Source: Brasenia schreberi
Taxonomy: Eukaryota > Streptophyta > Magnoliopsida > Nymphaeales > Cabombaceae
Reading direction: 5' to 3'
NCBI GenBank assembly: GCA_036023115.1
Contig: JAYKKT010000055.1
Coordinates: 10,484,501 to 10,548,500, forward strand
DNA: 64,000 bases
The notes under the pieces were generated by a model. The model was not told the DNA's origin, ran no database searches, and saw only the letters and a program-made list of their open reading frames with translations. Below, in pieces: positions 21,850 to 32,053 of the stretch. How positions within the stretch are numbered: position 1 is the first letter of the stretch; every line of letters starts with the position of its first letter. The position numbers and the translations under genes are program-made.

Positions 21850-22985
21850 TAAGAATCGTAGACGTGGTTAAGGGCGTCAATAAAATTTGGAAAACCGAAC
21901 AAAAACTAAGATATAAACCTTTTGAGTTAGTTCATTTAGATGTTTGGGGACCTGCACCATGCATTTCAAAAGGTGGAGTATCTTATTGCATAATTTTAAT
22001 TGATGATTTTACCAGATATACTTGGGTATATTTGTTAAAGACAAAATCTAAAGTTTTTAAGAATTTTATGATATTTCATAATATGATCAAAACACAATAA
22101 CTCTTAAATTAAAGTTTTTAGATCTGACTCTTGCGGTAAATTTGTTTCAAAAGAAATTGAGAGTTACGTAGAAGATAATGGAATCATCCATGAGATTTCT
22201 TATACCAAGACTGCATAACAAAATGGTGTGTTCGAAAGAAAACATTGGCACATCATGGAAACCATACTGACACTTACGATCTCTAGTAGTGTTCTAAAAA
22301 ATCAATCTATTTGATAAATAAGATGCCTGTGCCTATTGTTGTCTTACAAAATATATCACCCATAGAAAAATTATTTGGCAAAACTCTTTGTTACTCGCAT
22401 TTAAGGAATTTTCGATGCAAATGCTTTGTTCTCACCAACAAAGAGACAAACTTTTTTCTCATGCCATAGAATGTGTTTTTAGGATATGGTGTAACAAAAA
22501 AAGGATATAGGTGTTATGACAAAACAAATATAAATTATATGTGTCAAGAGATGTGTAATTTCTTGAAAATGAGTATTATTTTAAAAATGATTCCTCCAAG
22601 GAGGAATACTCCCTTGTAACTGATATTCTTGATCATGATATGAACTATACTCAGGAAGAAAGACAGGAAACTGCTAATGAATTACCTCAATATAGATATA
22701 CTATTCAACCGTATGATCAATAATACTATACTAGGAGAAACATTGAAACTATAGAACATCCTCTAAGAAGGTCCACCAGAGAATCTAGACCTCTAGAAAG
22801 ATTTGTATCCTATAAAACATTTTCTCTATCTCATAGAGCTCTAGTGACCAATCTGATAGCTATGAAAGAACCCAAAACTTTTGTTGAAGCTCGAAAATCT
22901 CAAGAATGAATTGATGCCATGAACACCAAACTAGATGCCTTGAATAAGAAGCTCTTTATTGAATCACAAGGGGCATTAAAGGCTT
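21850..22985 (+). pseudogene. Ty1/copia integrase to RT start, plus strand, degraded
   Basis: Reads KPFELVHLDVWGPAP and ILIDDFTRYTWVYLLKTKS, the start of the copia integrase core with its first Asp; then DNGIIHEISYTKTA, then the connector with PLRRSTRESRPLERFV, ALVTNLIAMKEPKTFVEA and IDAMNTKLDAL, the start of the RT domain. At least eight stops and frame changes. It has the opposite orientation to the copia relic at 10840-20722, so it is a second element. Confidence 0.88.
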
Positions 22986-22986
22986 G

Positions 22987-23152
22987 TATTTACAAGAAGT
23001 GTTGGTACATATTTATAGACAAAAGAGCTCTCAAAAGAGAGGTGGAGGCCAGCATTCAATGGCTATGGGATTAGCCATTGAGTGCTGGCCAGTCCCAACG
23101 GTTATATTTTATAGCCGTTGGGGCCTTGGCCCAGGACAACTATATTCTTACA
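22987..23152 (-). mobile_element. LTR fragment with two hairpins
   Basis: Read on the minus strand it starts TGTAAGAATATAG, carries two hairpins and ends near CTATAAATATGTACCAACA, the order expected of a copia U3 with TATA box. Hairpin 1 (23047-23090) has 18-bp arms GGCCAGCATTCAATGGCT with one mismatch. Hairpin 2 (23094-23122) has CCCAACGG/CCGTTGGG arms. Confidence 0.5.
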
Positions 23153-23395
23153 AATACCAACTCCATTTCAAGCCTTTTCCTTTCTTGAGGACTATAATTT
23201 AAAACCAGTGTTTTCAATCTTGCTTTTTTTAACTCACTTTGTCTCTTTTAAAAATAAAATATGAATTTTTCTTTTAATCAATGTCTAAAAGCTTATTATC
23301 TAAGACTAACTTCATTATCTTGTGCATCCATGCTGAAAATGAATAAACCTTTTGTGTAATTTGTTTACTACATCCGAACGATAATTGTCAACAGG
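23153..23395 (-). mobile_element. Diverged RTE LINE endonuclease fragment
   Basis: The plus-strand order ACCAACTCCATTTCAAGCCTT, GGACTATAATTTAAAACCAG, TCTCTTTTAAA, TGCATCCATGCTGAAAATG and CTACATCCGAACGATAAT aligns along the endonuclease 5' region of the other RTE copies (778-1080 and 16560-16850), with many differences. It is an old fragment in the CTPA intron. Confidence 0.7.
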
Positions 23396-23725
23396 GAAAA
23401 ATTGACTCAACTTCAGGCAGTTGTCTCCGAAATCTTGAGTGAGCTTTTTTTTTTGTGAAAGGCAAGCGGAGTTAGGTAGACCCCTACCAGGCAAATTCAT
23501 GAAAAATTAGTGTACAAAATATACAGTCGTTAGGAATCAGTCCTGAGTCAGCTTGCGAAAGAAGATAAACTGCAAAGCAGAGTAATGCTTTGGTACTTGT
23601 AGTTAGCGACCAATATCCATCCCCTCACATGCTTCTTTTTTCCTTGCATATGTTTATGTGCGCTTGATTTTTGCTTGTGATCGCTCTTACTCCTTAACGT
23701 TGCAACTTTTCTTGATCCTATTTAG
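23396..23725 (+). other. CTPA intron before the catalytic exon
   Basis: Intron-like; ends in a T-rich tract and TTTAG acceptor at 23721-23725. No trace of the exons that should encode the segment before VNRGTASA. Confidence 0.5.
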
Positions 23726-24427
23726 GTGAACAGAGGAACTGCAAGTGCCGGCGAGATACTTGCTGGAGCCCTCAAAGATAATAATCGTGCTGTTATATAT
23801 GGAGAACCAACATATGGAAAAGGGTACTGCTTTTTATGTCTTTGATATGATTAAAACCTTATCATATAGCACTTCTTCCGTTCATCCTGGTACATTCTCT
23901 TTCACGTAGCCAGTGGTGGATCCAGAAATTTATTTTGGGTGGGGCAGTCACCCCACCTCTCCACAATGTGGATCCACCACTACACAGCTTGCGTTAACCC
24001 TGTCAGAACTGAAAGGTTCTTTCCTGAAAATATTCATAGCTGCCACAGAAACTATTCTAATAGCTTGCATGTTTTTCAGAAAAATTCAATCAGTTTTTGA
24101 GCTATCTGATGGATCTGGTTTGGCTGTTACTGTTGCTCGCTACGAGACACCTTCCCATATTGATATCGACAAGGTTTGTCTTTGCTATCTACTCATGAAA
24201 TGCCTTTCTTTCAAGTTATTTTGCTTGCATCATGACTTCTCCGATCATCCGATGTCTATCTTCTTAGTTATTTTCTTGATATTGTGACCTCCTTTGTTAA
24301 GGTTGGTGTCATCCCTGTTCATCCTCTTCCAGCAACTTTTCCTCTTGATGAAGATGGAGCCTGCAACTGCATTGTTGACCCCACCTCATCATGCAGCCTC
24401 AACAAAGCCAAGATGTTTTCCAAGTGA
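23726..24427 (+). pseudogene. CTPA: CTPA catalytic and C-terminal exons
   Basis: Exon 23726-23823 encodes [20 protein letters not shown] and EPTYGKG. The Ser codon of GTAS (23744-23746) and the Lys codon of YGKG (23819-23821) are 25 residues apart, as in the Ser/Lys dyad of the algal D1 protease (Ser372/Lys397). The usual second Ser of TASASE is Gly here. Exon 24080-24173 encodes KIQSVFELSDGSGLAVTVAR and YETPSHIDIDK. Exon 24302-24427 encodes VGVIPVHPLPATFP, CNCIVDP and NKAKMFSK before TGA. All three introns have GT-AG ends and consistent phase. This half is intact, in contrast to the upstream half. Confidence 0.88.
23911..23982. mobile_element. 72-bp miniature hAT-like relic
   Basis: Starts CAGTGGTGGATCC and ends GTGGATCCACCACTA, a 13-14 bp inverted repeat of the CAGTGG-CGGATCC kind common in plant hAT miniatures. 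It sits in a CTPA intron. The flanks show no clean 8-bp duplication, so it may be a decayed or internally deleted copy. Confidence 0.6.
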
Positions 24428-26047
24428 GTCTTCATCCCAGCATATAGGATATTGGCGATATAAAAGTAGGCTGGTCCGAGTAGATAAAGTATTTTCTACT
24501 TTTTTTGTCATTCATTTAACAGAAACTTCTTTCTTTTGAATAGAGATGGATGTTGCTCAAAACTGGTGATGAAGTGAATTCCATTTGGACATGGTTGAGC
24601 CTTCCATCTAAGATTCTGGGTCTCAATGGGGCACCCAATCGGACATGTCCTATTCCAGTTTGCTTGGAACATTGAACTGGAATTATACCATATTTGGGTT
24701 GGTTCTGTTTACGGTTCATAACCGTTAGTTCCTATGTAGTTTCACACAGAAAACCAAAAAAAATTAAGAAATGTTTAAAAAGATGCGCAAACATTGGAAA
24801 AAAAACTTGTAGAAAGGGACATGAATTTGCAATCTAAACCACCCTGGTTTTTCGGCTCCGTGGAAGGAGGAATTGTGACCAAACTGGATACCACCTCGAA
24901 GGAGGAATTCTAACCAAACCAGGCATCAGCTGGATTTGGTTACAGTTGCGACCTGGTTCGGCAGGTTACAAACCAGACGTCTAAACCCAGTAGTGTCACA
25001 TGCCTTTTATCCTGTTGTTGCAGATAAAAGATTGTATAATAGTTTACATGTATGGTGGAGTCAAACTCCACTCAAATGAGATTCATAGACCATTAAGGTA
25101 GCTGAGCACATTGGTACTCCCTGGCATTGATGTTCGTCTTAGAGAATGGTCTCTTATCTGATCATGGATACCATCTTCAGTATCTTTTCATTGTATAATT
25201 TGAGTCGAAGCTAAAAGATGGTAATTTAACCAAAAAAGGTATCGGGAAACAACAATCAGTATCTAAGAAGAGAAGAGGTGACATGCATGCTTATCCAACA
25301 TCCATTCTATTCCTTCTACGTTGCTCGAATGTGATCAACGTACAGACACACACACACAGAGCATTGGTTGCTGCTGTGAAGTTATACCAGTCCCAGGATC
25401 CGTGGTTTTCTTGAACTGAATTGGAATACATGCAATTGCACTCGGTTCAATATACAAAGAACCACTTTGAATTCCAAACTTCCTGAATGATGACGTTTAG
25501 AGTTTGTCAATTGTAAGGCAAAGGCCTCCTACTTTCTTCTGTGTCATGCTTGTGAATCCGAACTACCTTCTCTACTTGTACAGGAGAGAGCTTTTGTGGA
25601 TTACGAAGATCGGGTTAGGCGGACTCTTACCTGTTACACACAAGAACACAAAATCTCATCGGAGGTCACCAATCTAGTGATTTATTCTCCCAATGAAAAG
25701 AATTGCTAAAAGAGCCCAAATGCGCAAGTTGTGGTAATTTGTTCCTTCTTTTGGAATCCAATGTATTTGAAAACCCACAGAATTCTTAATAAACTCTTAG
25801 TATAGAACTAGCTACATTGATACGAGAAGAGTTACCTCGAATCATTCATGCTGATCGTCGTTACCATCCAAGAGGATTCAATAACAAGTGTTTTGGTGCC
25901 TCTATTCTTGCTGGATGGGGTGATTTCCATAACATGAATTACAGTTGCCACCGCACTGGGTTCTGCCAGTGTCAAAATCCAGAACCCATATTTTCCGTCA
26001 ATAAGCTGGTCTTCATTTCTTGGTTGGCCAGTCTAGTCTTGGCTTGC
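24428..26047. other. 3' flank of CTPA, no second gene recognised
   Basis: Presumed 3' untranslated and intergenic DNA, with a short CA run near 25349. Open frames up to 93 codons show no family features. Similarity to the gypsy elements starts at about 26048 (ACTCAATTCAACCAAGATCAT). Confidence 0.45.
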
Positions 26048-26339
26048 GACTCAATTCAACCAAGATCATCCCATTTCTTAATAGCATCTATCATTTGAAA
26101 ATATTTTGCTATTTTGAACAAGGCTTTATTTTGTAAGCCAAGGATTTTTGAAATATTACCAACTGATTTTGAAAACTCTACTTTTCATAAAGCATCGATT
26201 CCCTCATTTAGGGCCATACAATCAATCTTGATCCTTTTTTCAAGAAGGTCAAAGGAGATCCATTTTAAAATCTTTTCGAAAGAATTTAACATAGACCCTA
26301 TACATAATATTTTTTCAAGCATTGGGTATTTATAGGGTC

Positions 26340-27236
26340 TACTAAATTTCTGCCATCAACATCAATCAACCAATATGCATTATTTGTGATAGTTCCCTTT
26401 ACAACATAGGGATCATCCTACTTGGGTTGTCACTTACCAAATAGGTGTGGGCTTCTTATGAGTGAATGATGTGAATGACATGTGAAATGTATTCCATATG
26501 ATATGATGGAGATACATGATTTATGAAATGATGAATGTGTTGAGTCTCCATTAAAGGTGTTTAGGGAATGCATTCTACATGCCCCTATTTTGGTGGAGAT
26601 GAGTCCTATGATGTCAAATGCCCACATGGTGAAGGGCCATGGGCTTACAATAGAATGCAAAGTGGATGATGGGATATGAATGACGTGTCCATGCACTTGA
26701 CATTAATGACATTTCCTAACATGATCATGACAATCTTGCTTAAGGGTGGACCAAAAATAACCGGCCCTAAGTATCTTCATGACCATCATATTTGCATTAA
26801 TATGGCTTCCACATTCGCCATTGTGGAACTCATGTATTATGGTCCTAGCCTCATCAAGGTCTACACATCTCAACAAGAGGCCGGTAAAACTCTTTTTATA
26901 AAGAATCTCTCCCAAAATCATATATCGGGTTGAAATTTTTCGAATCGAAGCTTTATCTTCGGAAGAAGCAAAATCGGGAAACCCTCCATTTTCTAAAAAG
27001 TTTTTAATGTTATGAAACCAAGGTTTTTCAATTGGATTTTGGTCATTTTGACAAATCTCCAAATCATGAGTGGATGGAGTGGGTGAGTGCCAAATTTCTA
27101 AGGATCGAGTTCCCATGGTGGGATCGACCCTTAGAGATGAACCTAGGGATGAGAGGGCATCCACTATGGTGTTGTCCTCTCTACCTATGTGAGTGAGTGT
27201 GTATGATTTGAAAGAATCGACCAATCTAGTGGCCAA
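26340..27236 (-). pseudogene. Gypsy A integrase, core replaced
   Basis: 27236-26703 encodes the end of RNase H (LTHIGREDNTIVDALSSLGS), a linker and the His/Cys zinc finger region (HEFHNGECGSH to CHDHVRKCH). The frame at 26696-26430 starts with SIVSPWPFTMWAFDIIG, where the first catalytic Asp of the core lies, and then runs into an unrelated filler of about 190 bp (26430-26620). C-terminal residues (NNAYWLIDVDGRNLVDPIN) return at about 26400-26325. The DD35E core is therefore missing. Confidence 0.85.
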
Positions 27237-28182
27237 TTTGTGGTATGGTATGAGTTTTTATTTTTGACTTGCCAAATTTTTGAAACTTGGTTTATAACAA
27301 GCATGGAATCTCCAAAGACTTCAACACATGATGCCCCTAGTTTTTTCAACATTTTTAGGCCTTGTATGAGTGCTTCATACTTGGCCATATTATTTGAGCA
27401 TGGAAAATCTAGTCAAATGCAAAATCCTACTCCTGCCCCTTGTTGATTCCTTGCCCATCAAAATATATTTTCCATACTTGATCTTCATTAAAATAATTTG
27501 CTAAAACATGGTTTTGAAATTCATTTGCAAAGATGCCTTCATCGGGCATTTCATCAATTATGGGATATGCATCTTCAAGAGGCAATTCAGCCACATGATT
27601 GGCTAGGGCTTGTCCCTTAATGGAGGTTTGATGATGAAACTTTAAATCATACTCCATTAAGAGGAGCTGCCATTTACCTAGTCTACCCGTTAGGATTGGT
27701 TTTTCAAACAAATGGTTGATTGGATCAAGCTTAGACACTATCCAAATTTCATGATCTAGGAAGTAATGTCTAAACTTTTGGCAAGCCCATACCAAGGACA
27801 AGCACATTTTCTCCATGGCTTGATAATTTCTTTCATATGCCAATAGAGTTTTCGAAATGTAGTAAATAGCATACTCCTTAAGGCTATCATCCTCATATTG
27901 AGCAAGTAAAACACCCAATGCATTCGCATGTATGGACATGTAAAGCAATAATGGTTTTCCTTGCTTTGGAGGTTTTAAAATCAGAGGATTTACCAAAAAA
28001 GTTTTTAATCTTTCAAAAGTTTTTTGGCAATCATCATCCCATTTGAATTTAACCCCTTTTCTCAAAAGCCTATTGAAAGGTTCACATCTTGTTAGATTGG
28101 AGATAAATCTCCTAATTGCTTGGAGTTGACTTTGGAGGCTTCGGATTTGGATGGTGGAAACATGTCTATGATGGCTCGACAC
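27185..28182 (-). pseudogene. Gypsy A RT end, RNase H and second RNase H
   Basis: 28182-27427 encodes the RT connection (RRFISNLTRCEPFNRLLRKG, FKWDDDCQKTFE) and RNase H (LLLYMSIHANALGVLLAQYE, YYISKTLLAYERNYQAMEK, FHHQTSIKGQALANHVAE). 27388-27185 encodes part of a second, archaeal-like RNase H (MAKYEALIQGLKMLKKLGAS, VEVFGDSMLVINQV). Two RNase H domains in this order are the hallmark of the Tat lineage. Upstream of 28182 the RT fingers and palm, with YVDD, are absent: sequence jumps to the protease-RT spacer at 28190-28290. Confidence 0.88.
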
Positions 28183-28283
28183 TTAGAGGAGTCGGCTTCT
28201 ATGCCCCTTTGGCTTACGATAAAATATTGGGTTCTAAGGGAAGATGATGCTCCACAATTTTAGGATCTATACCCGGCATGTCT

Positions 28284-29590
28284 TCATAGGTCCATGCAAA
28301 TACATCTACATAAGATTTCAAAAAATGCAATGAATGATGCTTTTTCATGTTCATGCAAATATGCACCTATTTTTACACGCATTGGGTTAGACTCATTCCC
28401 TAAGTTGATTTCTACAAAATCCCCTCCTATAGAATTTGAATGCTTTTCAAAGTCAAGGATTCTATGAAATTCGGGAAGCTCGGAGGCCTGATCTTCCTGC
28501 TTGCTTTGATCATTCTCAAGCACTTAAATTTCTAGGGAAGTGCTAGGCAAGAGAGGGGGTTGTGAAGGACAATCTTGAACGATTTTGGTTTGAGAATATA
28601 CACAACTTGAAAAAATGGGTTTTATACATGGCCAACATTTTTGGTATTTTCAAATTTTTTGATTTTTTTGTCTTTTTCAAAACTCAAACTAAAAAGATCA
28701 ATATAAGAGACTTTATTTTTGAGGCTTTTTTAAAATAAAGAATAGGAGAATGAATATAAACAATTTTCTTTTTGGAATTTTCAGATTTTTCAAATGTTTT
28801 TGGTTTTTGAAAGTTTTCCATTTTTTTTGGTTTTTCCAAATATATAATGTTTTTGGATTTTCGGATAAGGAGGGGTCTTCCATCAAACCTACAAAGAAAA
28901 TACCATAAATTAGACTCTAAACAAGAGGTTTAAGCCATAGGTCTCGGTGTTAGTTGCTTCTGGGGCACCCTTGACCCAAGTGGTCTTAGGTAGTGGCTCA
29001 GGGGGTATGGATGGGGTATAGCCCAATCCATATCGACTTGGGTTAGGACTAGGTGAGATTGGTTCTAGCCGACCTTGGTTATGGGCTCCTAGACCTTGGT
29101 AAGGTATCTACCCCATATTCAACATCATGTTCCAAGGCTTCTTGAGTTTTGAAAAGTTTTTATAAAGTGGATGGCCTTGGAACATGGTATCGTCAATATC
29201 ATGGATATACACACGATTTATTTTAGGTTTGTCTAGGAGATGTAGGTTTGAGATGGTGGAAGAATTCGACTTCACTGGGGACACACGACCCTAGGTTTGT
29301 ATGGCTTGGGCTTTGACTTAGGCATCTACATGACCCTAGGAGTGAGTGGCTTGAGAGATTTTGGCTTAGGCTCTCCCAAGAGGTGGATGGTTTTGGCATG
29401 ATCTCTAGGTGCAACCCAATGTGCCCTTAGGGGTGGACGACTTGTGTTTATTTGAGTGCAAGGGAAAACATGCTCGATCCCTTACAATTTGTGAGGGTAT
29501 GGATTCCAAGGAAAACCATGATCGATCCCTTGGTGGGTTTAGGGATGTTGGGAAGAATCATGGCCGTAGGTTCGGGTTCACGATACAAAC
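28284..29590 (-). pseudogene. Gypsy A protease-RT spacer and gag-pol linker
   Basis: 28523-28284 reads QASELPEFHRILDFEKHSN, SIGGDFVEINLG and YLHEHEKASFIAF, matching 41960-42150 in the nested element. 28525-28900 is a low-complexity Phe/Lys linker. 28900-29590 aligns with 55100-55690 in element D; I recognise the family match but no enzymatic motif. Confidence 0.75.
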
Positions 29591-30293
29591 TGTAAACACA
29601 CCAAAATTGTGATATTTTCAAAAACTCCTGAACTTCAAAAACCCACTCACAGTCCTTTTGAACCTTTAAAACCTCAAAATTTTGAAGTTTTAACCTTTTT
29701 AGAAAATATTTCAAAATAAAGTTTTGAATTCAAGTAAAAAACCTATGGATTGCAAAACAACTCAAACGGACAGGTGAAACCCGATCCAAAATCCAGCTGA
29801 AGATCAAGTCAAAAAATGAAGGAGAGGCCCAGCCTATCTGGATAAAAGCGAGACGAAAGATTGAAACTGATGTCCATTTCAAAAGACAAGTTTAACTCCA
29901 AAAGTGTAAAATGAAACCAACACCCTGATGAAATCCTCAAAAATCAAGAATCAGGCCTGCCAAAACGAAAATTAGAGTCCGTTGGAAAATCCGAGATCGA
30001 CCTCATCAAGTAAAAACTCAAGACGGGGTTAGAAAGATTAAAACTAAATATCAAAAAGTCCTGAAAGCGAGAATTTGGCCGGTCAAAAGGACTGGGAAAA
30101 ACCCAGCCTAAAATCGGTTCACTAAGAAACTAGAGTCCGCTCAAAAACCGTTTGTTTCATGCACCAAAAAAAGGACTCAAAAGAAAAAGTTTGGATTTGA
30201 TCTGAACCAAAAAATCTAGATCCAAGTCCTATTAAAGATTGGATCGGTTTAGATACAAGGATCCAAACCCGATCTAAAGAACCACCCTTAGCC

Positions 30294-30301
30294 TATAAAT
30301 A
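30294..30301 (+). promoter_or_regulatory. TATA box of gypsy LTR 1
   Basis: TATAAATA preceded by TTAGCC and followed by a G/A-rich stretch. The same motif stands at 36528-36535 in LTR 2 in the same context, so it is the likely RNA polymerase II promoter of this family. Confidence 0.7.
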
Positions 30302-31286
30302 GGAACAAAGGGGTTCACGTGAAGTCTTTGGGAAATTTTGGAAAGGGGGAGAGAGAAGAGTTGGAGCTCAAGCAAAGGTGGTTCACGTCGAGCATTTGGT
30401 TAACAAAGGGAGGAGGGCTTGGTCAAAAGGTGGAGTCAAGGCTTGGCCAAGGTGAGTTCCTAAACTCAAGTGGGCTGAACCAAGCCCAAACCGTGGGCTA
30501 GCTCTTGACCGAACACCAACAAAGTGGGCTACACCTGGGGTTGAACTAAGCCCAAACTATGGGCTAGCTCTTGACTGAACACCAACAAAGTGGGCAGCAC
30601 CTTGGGCTGAATCAAGCCCAAGCCATGGGCTAGCTCTTGATCGAACACCAACAAAGTGGGCTGCACCTTGGGCTGACCAAGACCTAGCCGAACCTAGCTT
30701 GAAGTTCACGACTGCACCTGCACCAAGTTCATGGCTGCACCTTGGGCTGACTTGACCTGGCTGAACCACACCAACGAGACCCGACTGACCTTGTGCTGGC
30801 CGAACCACACCACCAAGTTCACGACTGCACCTTGGGCTGACCAAGACCTGGCCGAACCTAGCTTGAAAGACCTGGCTGCACCTGCACCAAGTTCACGGCT
30901 TCACCTTGGTCTGACCAAGACCAGGCCGAACCTAGCTTGAAGGACCTGGCTGCACCTGCACCAAGTTCACGGCTGCACTCTGGGCTGAACCAAGCCCAAA
31001 CCGTGGGCTGCCTTGGAGACACCTTGACCTGCACCAAGTGAAGCTTGAAGGACTCGGCTGCACCAGGGTGGAACTAGACCAAGGAGGACTCGGGTAGGGT
31101 GACTGCACCAAGGTGGAGGGCTGACCTAGGGCTCGGCAAATGGAGGACCCGGCTACACCAGGGTGGAACTCGACCAAGTGAAGCGAAGGGGCTGCGCACA
31201 AAAGACTAAATCGAACGGGAAAACTTGTAAGTACTTTAAACTTCGGTTTTAAATCACTTTTTCTATTAAATTTAATTCGAAACGGG

Positions 31287-31326
31287 GTTGTATTAATGGA
31301 GCGAAGCCTCCCCCCATATTGTAATA
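31287..31326 (+). promoter_or_regulatory. Conserved LTR hairpin between GTTGTAATA-like repeats
   Basis: Layout: GTTGTATTA, then ATGGAGCGAAGCCTCCCCCCAT able to fold as a GGAG/CTCC hairpin, then ATTGTAATA. Equivalent sites lie at 37492-37531 and 49458-49496 (plus) and 45391-45430, 46872-46911, 57951-57989 and 59243-59279 (minus). TTGTAA and AATAAT resemble plant far- and near-upstream polyadenylation elements, so this may mark the R/U5 poly(A) region. Conservation is seen directly; the role is inference. Confidence 0.6.
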
Positions 31327-31332
31327 TTTGTG

Positions 31333-31515
31333 CATGAACACGATCGCACCCACGAGCACTTGAGCCTTTCCGCTCTTAACTGGTGGATGAACATGATCTT
31401 ACCCACGAGCACTTGATCCTTTTCGCTCTTAACTGGTGGATGAACACGATCACACCCACGAGCACTTGAGCCTTTTCGCTCCTTACACTCACGTGCACTT
31501 GAGCCTTTTTGCTCT
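31333..31515 (+). repeat. LTR minisatellite, about 60-bp unit
   Basis: Three to four copies of a unit with GATGAACACGATC, CCCACGAGCACTTGAGCC and TTTTCGCTCTTAACTGGTG. Also present in LTR 2 at 37539-37720. Confidence 0.9.
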
Positions 31516-31581
31516 CTACCTCAATATATGTTATAAACATTCTATACTTCGAACCCCCTCTATTCTTAAGCAAGTATACGT

Positions 31582-31925
31582 ATTTCATTTAGCATGAGTT
31601 TTACTTCCGTGATCGTAGAGTGGCTGCACTTCAATTTGCATGAGTTTTACTTTCGTGAAAGTAGAGTGAAAGCACTTCAATTCACGTGAGTTTTACTTTC
31701 GTGAAAGTAGAGTGAAAGCACTTCAATTCGCATGAGTTTTATTTTCGTGAAAGTAGAGTGAAAACACTTCAATTCGCGTGAGTTTTACTTTCGTGAAAGT
31801 AGAGTGAAAGCACTTAAATTCGCGTGAGTTTTACTTTCGTGAAAGTAGAGTAGCTGCACTTTCAATTCACGTGAGTTTACTTTCGTGAAAGTAGAGGGTA
31901 CAATTTCAATTCGGGTGAGTTCGCA
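31582..31925 (+). repeat. LTR minisatellite, about 48-bp unit with palindrome
   Basis: Seven units, each with GTGAGTTTTACTTTCGTGAA and AGTAGAGTG. The core ACTTTC-GT-GAAAGT is an inverted repeat. The first unit is degenerate. LTR 2 has five units at 37797-38030. Confidence 0.93.
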
Positions 31926-32053
31926 TTATCGTTCTCGAAAACCCAAAACAAGATTTATAGCATATCTACATCTGCTCATTGTAGCAAATCGTTCGAACGC
32001 TCGCTGAAACCACGCTGAATTTAGGCCACACATTCCACACACACATCGTTTCG

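Larger units (their letters stand above)
5056..24427 (+). pseudogene. CTPA: C-terminal processing peptidase (CtpA, D1 protease family), disrupted
   Basis: Seven plus-strand exons together encode much of a plant CtpA, the thylakoid-lumen serine endopeptidase family that trims the C-terminal extension of the photosystem II D1 precursor. Exons by splice consensus and phase: 5056-5404, 5776-5925, 6292-6374, 6463-6671, then 23726-23823, 24080-24173 and 24302-24427. The order is lumenal transfer segment, N-terminal helical region, PDZ domain, catalytic Ser/Lys core and C-terminal domain. Two defects are visible. Codon 5913-5915 is TGA where I expect Arg (CGA in many homologues). The residues between the PDZ end and the catalytic Ser, about 130 in the family, are not seen anywhere in the 17-kb gap. 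Joining 6671 directly to 23726 would give CAG-TGA at once. It could be a pseudogene, a partial duplicate, or a real gene with an assembly or read error. Confidence 0.85.
26048..29590 (-). mobile_element. Gypsy element A (Tat type), left part, minus strand
   Basis: Reading right to left: gag-side linker, short protease-RT spacer, RNase H, second RNase H and integrase, then about 280 bp of 3' sequence cut off at 26048. The right end is interrupted at 29590 by the 29591-43106 insertion; sequence resumes at 43107, judged by alignment with element D (55680-55700). It lacks RT palm motifs, has a replaced integrase core and has no left LTR. Confidence 0.88.
29591..32047 (+). repeat. LTR 1 (head only) of the composite
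   Basis: Starts TGTAAACACACC right after CAAAC and matches LTR 2 (35857-38160) along its length. It carries a TATA box at 30294-30301, GGGCTGAACCAAGCCCAAAC-type repeats (30468-30700), CTGCACCTGCACCAAG repeats (30700-31060) and two minisatellites (31333-31515, 31582-31925). It breaks after CACACACATC at 32047, about 340 bp short of the LTR end. Confidence 0.88.

Noticed and set aside
6672..23725. CTPA middle exons hidden in the gap
   Set aside because: I looked in the non-transposon stretches on both strands for a DLRDNSGG-like or GYIKL-like segment and saw none. A proper search would be needed to exclude a highly diverged copy.
23911..23982. A complete hAT miniature with TSD
   Set aside because: The inverted repeat is clear but the 8 bases on each side do not match, so only a relic is claimed.
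30557..31201. Ser/Gly/Pro-rich proteins encoded in the gypsy LTR
   Set aside because: The frames follow tandem repeats in the LTR (again at 36617-37406), without start context, splice support or motif.
31582..31925. CRISPR-like array (regular repeats with a palindrome)
   Set aside because: Spacers are not unique; the whole unit repeats. It lies in an LTR of a plant retrotransposon and recurs in the partner LTR.
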